A stretch of DNA of 36,561 bases from Corynebacterium tuscaniense (GTDB lineage Bacteria; Actinomycetota; Actinomycetes; Mycobacteriales; Mycobacteriaceae), in the NCBI RefSeq assembly GCF_008693065.1, contig NZ_VXKH01000015.1, positions 1 to 36,561 of the forward strand, read 5' to 3'. The notes under the pieces were generated by a model. That model had not been told where the DNA came from. It did not search any database and was given only the letters and a program-made list of their open reading frames with translations. A program made the translations under genes and the position numbers. This document shows positions 32,753-36,561 of the stretch, in pieces. The stretch's first letter is position 1. Every line of letters starts with the position of its first letter.

Positions 32753-33750
32753 GGAAGCTCCGAAACAGACTGCTGCAACGCATCAATCGCAGCGTCCACA
32801 GCACCCGCAACGGAATAACCCGCAGCCGGGACGTGTCCGCCACCGCCGTGCATCGCCGCCACATCCGCAACATTGACCACGCTCGAACGCAGGGACACAG
32901 ACCAATAACCCGGGTGAATTTCCTTGAATACCACGCCGATATCACTACCGGTCAACGCGCGAGAGTACTCAATGATGGCTTCGATCGCAGTTTGGTTCAT
33001 GTGGCGGAGATGCACATCGTCGATAGCAAGCACGGAGATGGTGTAGCGCCCCGCCACACGAGTTTCCATGCCCGCCATGACATCCCCCATGAGCTTCAAA
33101 TCATCCGCCGACACCGCATCCATAAGGTCCATCGCGGCAGCGCGGGTATCCACGCCGTGCTCCATCAACTCAGCGGCGAGAATGTGCATGCGGGAAGTCC
33201 CCCACCGGAAGCTTCCCGTATCCGTGACCAGACCCGCATACAGGCAGTACGCAATATCCGGGGTGAGTGCAACACCCATGTGGGCGAGCAGCTCACGGAT
33301 AATCACCGTCGTCGACTCAGACGGCAACACCAAATTCATCGCGCCATAACCAGGATTCGACGCATGGTGGTCAATCACCACAACGCGCTCCGGGTTGCCC
33401 GCCAGCTCATCGTGGTACATGCCGGTGCGGTCCAATGACGCGCAGTCCGTGGTCACCACCACGCCAGAAGGAGGCAGCGGCTCCCCCAACGCTACCGATG
33501 CCACGCCCGGCACCGTCCTGATGTTTTCAGGAAGCTCCTCTTTCTGCCCGATGTACACCGTGGACGGCACGCCAAGAGAAGCAAGCCCATGTTTCAGGCC
33601 AAGGGCCGACCCTACCGCATCCGCATCCGGCCGAATGTGGGTGACAATGTGCACCTCATCTGCGGTACTCAGCTTCGCGGCCACGCCGGCAAAGTCCCCC
33701 TCACCGGGGCCAAACAAAGCCGGATACTCGGCGTGAATGTCACCGGCCAT
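32749..33750 (-). CDS. DHH/DHHA1 phosphoesterase (NrnA-type oligoribonuclease / pAp phosphatase)
   Basis: A 333-residue cytosolic phosphoesterase of the DHH family. In mycobacteria the enzyme at this position (Rv2837c) degrades nanoRNA, pAp and cyclic dinucleotides. Motifs seen are HIRPDADAVGS at about 38-48 (first metal site; the usual form is H-x2-PDxDAxGS), TTDCAS, the DHH motif IDHHAS at 126-131, and the C-terminal DHHA1 glycine loop GGGGHVPAAG at about 302-311. Catalytic ligands are all present. It starts directly after the rbfA stop (TAAATG) and overlaps the MATE gene by 4 nt, so it is tightly coupled in the infB-rbfA operon. Confidence 0.92.
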   Translation of the reverse strand: MAGDIHAEYPALFGPGEGDFAGVAAKLSTADEVHIVTHIRPDADAVGSALGLKHGLASLGVPSTVYIGQKEELPENIRTVPGVASVALGEPLPPSGVVVTTDCASLDRTGMYHDELAGNPERVVVIDHHASNPGYGAMNLVLPSESTTVIIRELLAHMGVALTPDIAYCLYAGLVTDTGSFRWGTSRMHILAAELMEHGVDTRAAAMDLMDAVSADDLKLMGDVMAGMETRVAGRYTISVLAIDDVHLRHMNQTAIEAIIEYSRALTGSDIGVVFKEIHPGYWSVSLRSSVVNVADVAAMHGGGGHVPAAGYSVAGAVDAAIDALQQSVSELP

Positions 33751-34185
33751 TTATTCGTCCTTCGTCTTATACGGGTCCGCCTCCCCCGCTGGGGTGGCGT
33801 TCTTTTTCAACTCAGCCAGCTCCTCATCACGCGCACGGGCACGTGCCAGCAGCTCCTCCATACGTGCAGATGCTTCCGGCACAGTATCCAACTCAAAAGC
33901 CAGCGTCGGAGTGAAACGCACCCCCAACTCGTCGCCGACAATCTTGCGCAGCTGACCGCGAGCACGGTGAAGGGCCTCAGCGGCCTGCTCATAATCCGGC
34001 GCATCATCAATATTCGCGCCGCGCACCGTGTAAAACACAGTCGCATCATGCAGATCGCCGGTCACTCGGACATCAGTGACGGTGACCAACTCCAAGCGGC
34101 GGTCTTTGATCTGGCGCTCAATGGCGCTTGCCACAATCGTCTGGATCCTCTTAGCCAGCCGTTGTGCACGCGTGTTGTCAGCCAT
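33751..34185 (-). CDS. rbfA: 30S ribosome-binding factor RbfA
   Basis: Ribosome assembly factor that binds the immature 30S subunit and aids 16S rRNA 5'-end maturation. The 144-residue protein has the KH-type fold signature: [42 protein letters not shown] and a later [25 protein letters not shown]. An acidic/charged C-terminal tail extends beyond the core, as usual in actinobacteria. AAAGGAGTG lies 5 nt before the ATG. It lies downstream of infB after a strong terminator (34245-34274), so it is transcribed by partial read-through or from its own promoter in the 105-bp gap; I see no clear -10. Confidence 0.95.
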   Translation of the reverse strand: MADNTRAQRLAKRIQTIVASAIERQIKDRRLELVTVTDVRVTGDLHDATVFYTVRGANIDDAPDYEQAAEALHRARGQLRKIVGDELGVRFTPTLAFELDTVPEASARMEELLARARARDEELAELKKNATPAGEADPYKTKDE

Positions 34186-34244
34186 AGCGTCACTCCTTTG
34201 ATGTCAGTAGCAGAACAGGGTTTTAAGTCTACAGGGCTAAAGAA

Positions 34245-34274
34245 ATCGTCGATAAGCACATGCTTATCGACGAT
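34245..34274 (-). terminator. Perfect 14-bp hairpin after infB
   Basis: ATCGTCGATAAGCA (34245-34258) and TGCTTATCGACGAT (34261-34274) are a perfect inverted repeat with a 2-nt loop. On the minus strand it lies 17 nt after the infB stop and is followed by TTCTTTA, so it reads as a terminator of infB. Each arm contains the 12-mer GCTTATCGACGA found elsewhere in the window. Confidence 0.8.
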
Positions 34275-34291
34275 CCCCTCTCAACCCACGC

Positions 34292-36561
34292 CTACGTCCT
34301 TGGTACCTCAACCATCTCGTAGACCTGAATTTCATCGCCCACCTGAATATCCGGGTAGGACAGGACCATACCGCACTCGTAGCCCTTGGCCACTTCGGTG
34401 ACATCGTCCTTCTCCCGGCGCAGGGAGGTGATGGTTGCGTCCGGCGTAATCACGTTGCCATCGCGCACAAGGCGCAACTTGGCACCACGCTTGACGCTGC
34501 CGGTGGTGACCATACAACCAGCGATAAGACCCACAGCGGACGCCTTGAAGATCTGGCGGATCTCCGCGGTGCCCAGGTCACGCTCCTCATAGATCGGCTT
34601 GAGCATGCCCTTGAGAGCAGCCTCCACATCCTCGATGACCTGGTAGATCACCGAGTAGTAGCGGATCTCCACGCCCTCCTCGTTGGCTTCCTCCGTGGCC
34701 TTGCCCTCAGAGCGAACGTTGAACGCCACGATGACAGCATCCGACGCCGCAGCGAGAGAGACGTTGGTCTGCGTGACCGCACCAACGCCACGGTCGATGA
34801 TGTTCACATCCACCTCGTCGTCGACCTCGATCTTGAGCAGCGCTTCCTCCAGAGCTTCCACCGAACCGGCATTGTCGCCCTTGAGAATGAGGTTGAGCGT
34901 GTTCGTCTCCTTGAGCGCCTGATCCAGGTTCTCCAGAGAAACGCGCTTCTTCTTGCGGGCCTGCATGGCGGCACGCTGACGAGCATCACGCTGTGCCGCG
35001 ATCTGGCGCGCAACGCGATCGTCCTCAACCACGAGCAAGTTGTCACCAGGACCAGGCACACCGTTGAGACCTTGGACCTGGACCGGGCAGGACGGGCCTG
35101 CCTCCTCCACGTCGTGGCCCCACTCGTCGACCATGCGGCGGACACGGCCGAAGTTGCCGCCCACAACAATGGAATCGCCGACGCGGAGAGTACCGCGCTG
35201 AACAATCACGGTGGACACCGGACCACGGCCACGGTCCAGGTGTGCCTCAATGGACAGACCCTGCGCATCCATGTCTGGGTTCGCCGTGAGCTCCAAGGAC
35301 GCATCCGCGGTGAGCAATACCGCCTCCAGTAGCTCATCGATACCGGTGCCGTTCTTCGCGGAGATGTCAATGAACATCGTGTCACCGCCGTACTCCTCCG
35401 GCACCAGCTCGTACTCGGTGAGCTGGCCACGGATCTTGTCCGGCTGTGCCTCAGGCTTATCCACCTTGTTCACTGCAACCACGATGGGCAAGTCAGCTGC
35501 CTTGGCGTGGTTGATGGCCTCCACGGTCTGCGGCATCACACCGTCATCAGCAGCAACGACGAGGATGGCCAAGTCCGTGGACTTCGCACCACGGGCACGC
35601 ATCGCAGTAAAGGCCTCGTGCCCCGGGGTATCAAGGAAAGTGATCTTGCGGTGCTCACCATCAAGAGTGACCTCGGTCTGGTACGCACCAATGCCCTGGG
35701 TAATGCCACCAGCTTCACCGCGGCCAACGTTGGCGTTACGGATGGAGTCCAACAGGCGGGTCTTACCGTGGTCAACGTGACCCATGACGGACACAACAGG
35801 CGGACGCTGCTCAAGCGCCTCTTCGCCGCCTTCATCTTCACCGAACTGCAGGTCGAAGGATTCAAGCAGCTCACGGTCCTCATCCTCAGGAGAGACGATC
35901 TGAACTTCGTAGTTGATCTCCGCACCCAGCAGCTGCAGGGTGTCTTCGGAGACGGACTGCGTCGCCGTCACCATCTCACCGAGGTTGAACAGCGCCTGGA
36001 CGAGGTTAGATGCCTCGGTACCGATCTTCTCTGCCAAGTCAGACAAGGTTGCTCCCTGGCGCAGGCGAACGGTTTTACCGCCACCGTCGGGCAGGCGAAC
36101 GCCACCAACGACGTTCGGTGCGTGCATCTCCTCGTACTCATTACGCTTCTGGCGCTTGGACTTGCGTCCCCGACCAGGTGCTCCACCTGGGCGGCCGAAA
36201 GCACCGGCGGTGCCACCACGGCGGCCACCGCGACCACGGAACCCACCACCGGGACCACCAAAACCACCAGGTCCACCGTGGCCACGTCCGCGACCACCAC
36301 CGGGGCCACCCTGACCGCGACCACGACCACCACTGCGGGTGGCAGCACGCGATGGCATCTGACCAGGGCTTGGCGCATTTGCCATATCTGCCGGGCTCGG
36401 CGCGCCTGAACGCGGTGCACCGGAGCCACGCTGACCCTGACCGCCACCGGAACGACGCTGACCGCCACCAGCACCTGCCCCGCCACCGCGGTTTCCACCG
36501 GGACGCGGCTGCGGGCGCGGACCACCAGTATTAGACGAGAACGGGTTGTTGGCCACACGCG
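34292..36561 (-). CDS. infB: Translation initiation factor IF-2 (5' end outside window)
   Basis: GTPase that brings initiator tRNA to the 30S subunit. About 755 codons are visible and the frame is open at the right edge. The C. glutamicum protein has a further N-terminal domain there, so the GTG at 36556 is not taken as the start. The visible N-terminal 135 residues are an extremely Gly/Arg/Pro-rich linker. An IF2 N-domain-like segment follows ([21 protein letters not shown]). The GTP-binding domain has G1 GHVDHGKT at about 259-266, DTPGHEAF from 309 and NKVD at 363-366. Beta-barrel and C-terminal fMet-tRNA-binding domains complete it. A perfect 14-bp hairpin terminator follows the stop. Confidence 0.97.
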   Translation of the reverse strand, partial: RVANNPFSSNTGGPRPQPRPGGNRGGGAGAGGGQRRSGGGQGQRGSGAPRSGAPSPADMANAPSPGQMPSRAATRSGGRGRGQGGPGGGRGRGHGGPGGFGGPGGGFRGRGGRRGGTAGAFGRPGGAPGRGRKSKRQKRNEYEEMHAPNVVGGVRLPDGGGKTVRLRQGATLSDLAEKIGTEASNLVQALFNLGEMVTATQSVSEDTLQLLGAEINYEVQIVSPEDEDRELLESFDLQFGEDEGGEEALEQRPPVVSVMGHVDHGKTRLLDSIRNANVGRGEAGGITQGIGAYQTEVTLDGEHRKITFLDTPGHEAFTAMRARGAKSTDLAILVVAADDGVMPQTVEAINHAKAADLPIVVAVNKVDKPEAQPDKIRGQLTEYELVPEEYGGDTMFIDISAKNGTGIDELLEAVLLTADASLELTANPDMDAQGLSIEAHLDRGRGPVSTVIVQRGTLRVGDSIVVGGNFGRVRRMVDEWGHDVEEAGPSCPVQVQGLNGVPGPGDNLLVVEDDRVARQIAAQRDARQRAAMQARKKKRVSLENLDQALKETNTLNLILKGDNAGSVEALEEALLKIEVDDEVDVNIIDRGVGAVTQTNVSLAAASDAVIVAFNVRSEGKATEEANEEGVEIRYYSVIYQVIEDVEAALKGMLKPIYEERDLGTAEIRQIFKASAVGLIAGCMVTTGSVKRGAKLRLVRDGNVITPDATITSLRREKDDVTEVAKGYECGMVLSYPDIQVGDEIQVYEMVEVPRT

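Overview
The window is a stretch of core chromosome from a high-G+C actinobacterium, almost certainly a Corynebacterium. The evidence is gene order (recX-recA with a DUF3046 gene upstream, bioYMN, pspA-clgR-cinA-pgsA, ftsK, RNase J, dapA-thyX-dapB, pnp, rpsO, ribF/truB, pptT-pptH, MATE-DHH-rbfA-infB) and close similarity of the DapA, DapB, PNPase and IF-2 sequences to those I know from C. glutamicum. I call 37 protein genes. The first (DUF349 protein) and last (infB) run off the window edges. I see no tRNA, rRNA, insertion sequence, prophage or CRISPR array.

Layout. 1-2329 (+): DUF349 protein and a GNAT acetyltransferase. 2475-6821 (-): DNA repair and tRNA modification genes (DUF3046 protein, recA, recX, miaB, a membrane protein), with a LexA-type operator upstream of recA. 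6896-8796 (+): the biotin ECF transporter bioYMN behind a palindrome that fits the BioQ operator. 8858-11204 (-): pgsA-cinA-clgR-pspA, an envelope-stress cluster. 11233-12710 (+): a YciI-like protein and an HNH endonuclease; two perfect DnaA boxes lie between them. 12720-14031 (-): a TerC-family transporter behind a yybP-ykoY manganese riboswitch. 14095-22807 (-): DJ-1/PfpI protein, ftsK, a TIGR03085-type protein, RNase J, dapA, thyX, dapB. 22940-24158 (+): two tandem related lipoproteins. 24227-29020 (-): pnp, rpsO, nucleoside hydrolase, ribF. 29052-29960 (+): truB. 29965-36561 (-): pptT, pptH, MATE transporter, DHH phosphoesterase, rbfA, infB.

Themes. RNA handling and translation: PNPase, RNase J, the DHH oligoribonuclease-type enzyme, S15, RbfA, TruB, MiaB and IF-2. 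Envelope and cell-wall precursor supply: DapA/DapB, a PgsA-type synthase, PspA/ClgR, PptT/PptH and the lipoproteins. Genome maintenance: RecA/RecX, FtsK and ThyX.

No wholly new multigene system is evident. The most interesting non-coding features are: (1) the manganese riboswitch, whose P1 3' strand can alternatively pair with the terC ribosome binding site; (2) a -10 hexamer placed 7-8 nt before the start codon of 14 genes, implying widespread leaderless transcription and fixing several starts; (3) an inverted pair of perfect DnaA boxes; (4) a 12-mer, GCTTATCGACGA, present six times in 36.5 kb, including a perfect palindrome that forms the infB terminator.
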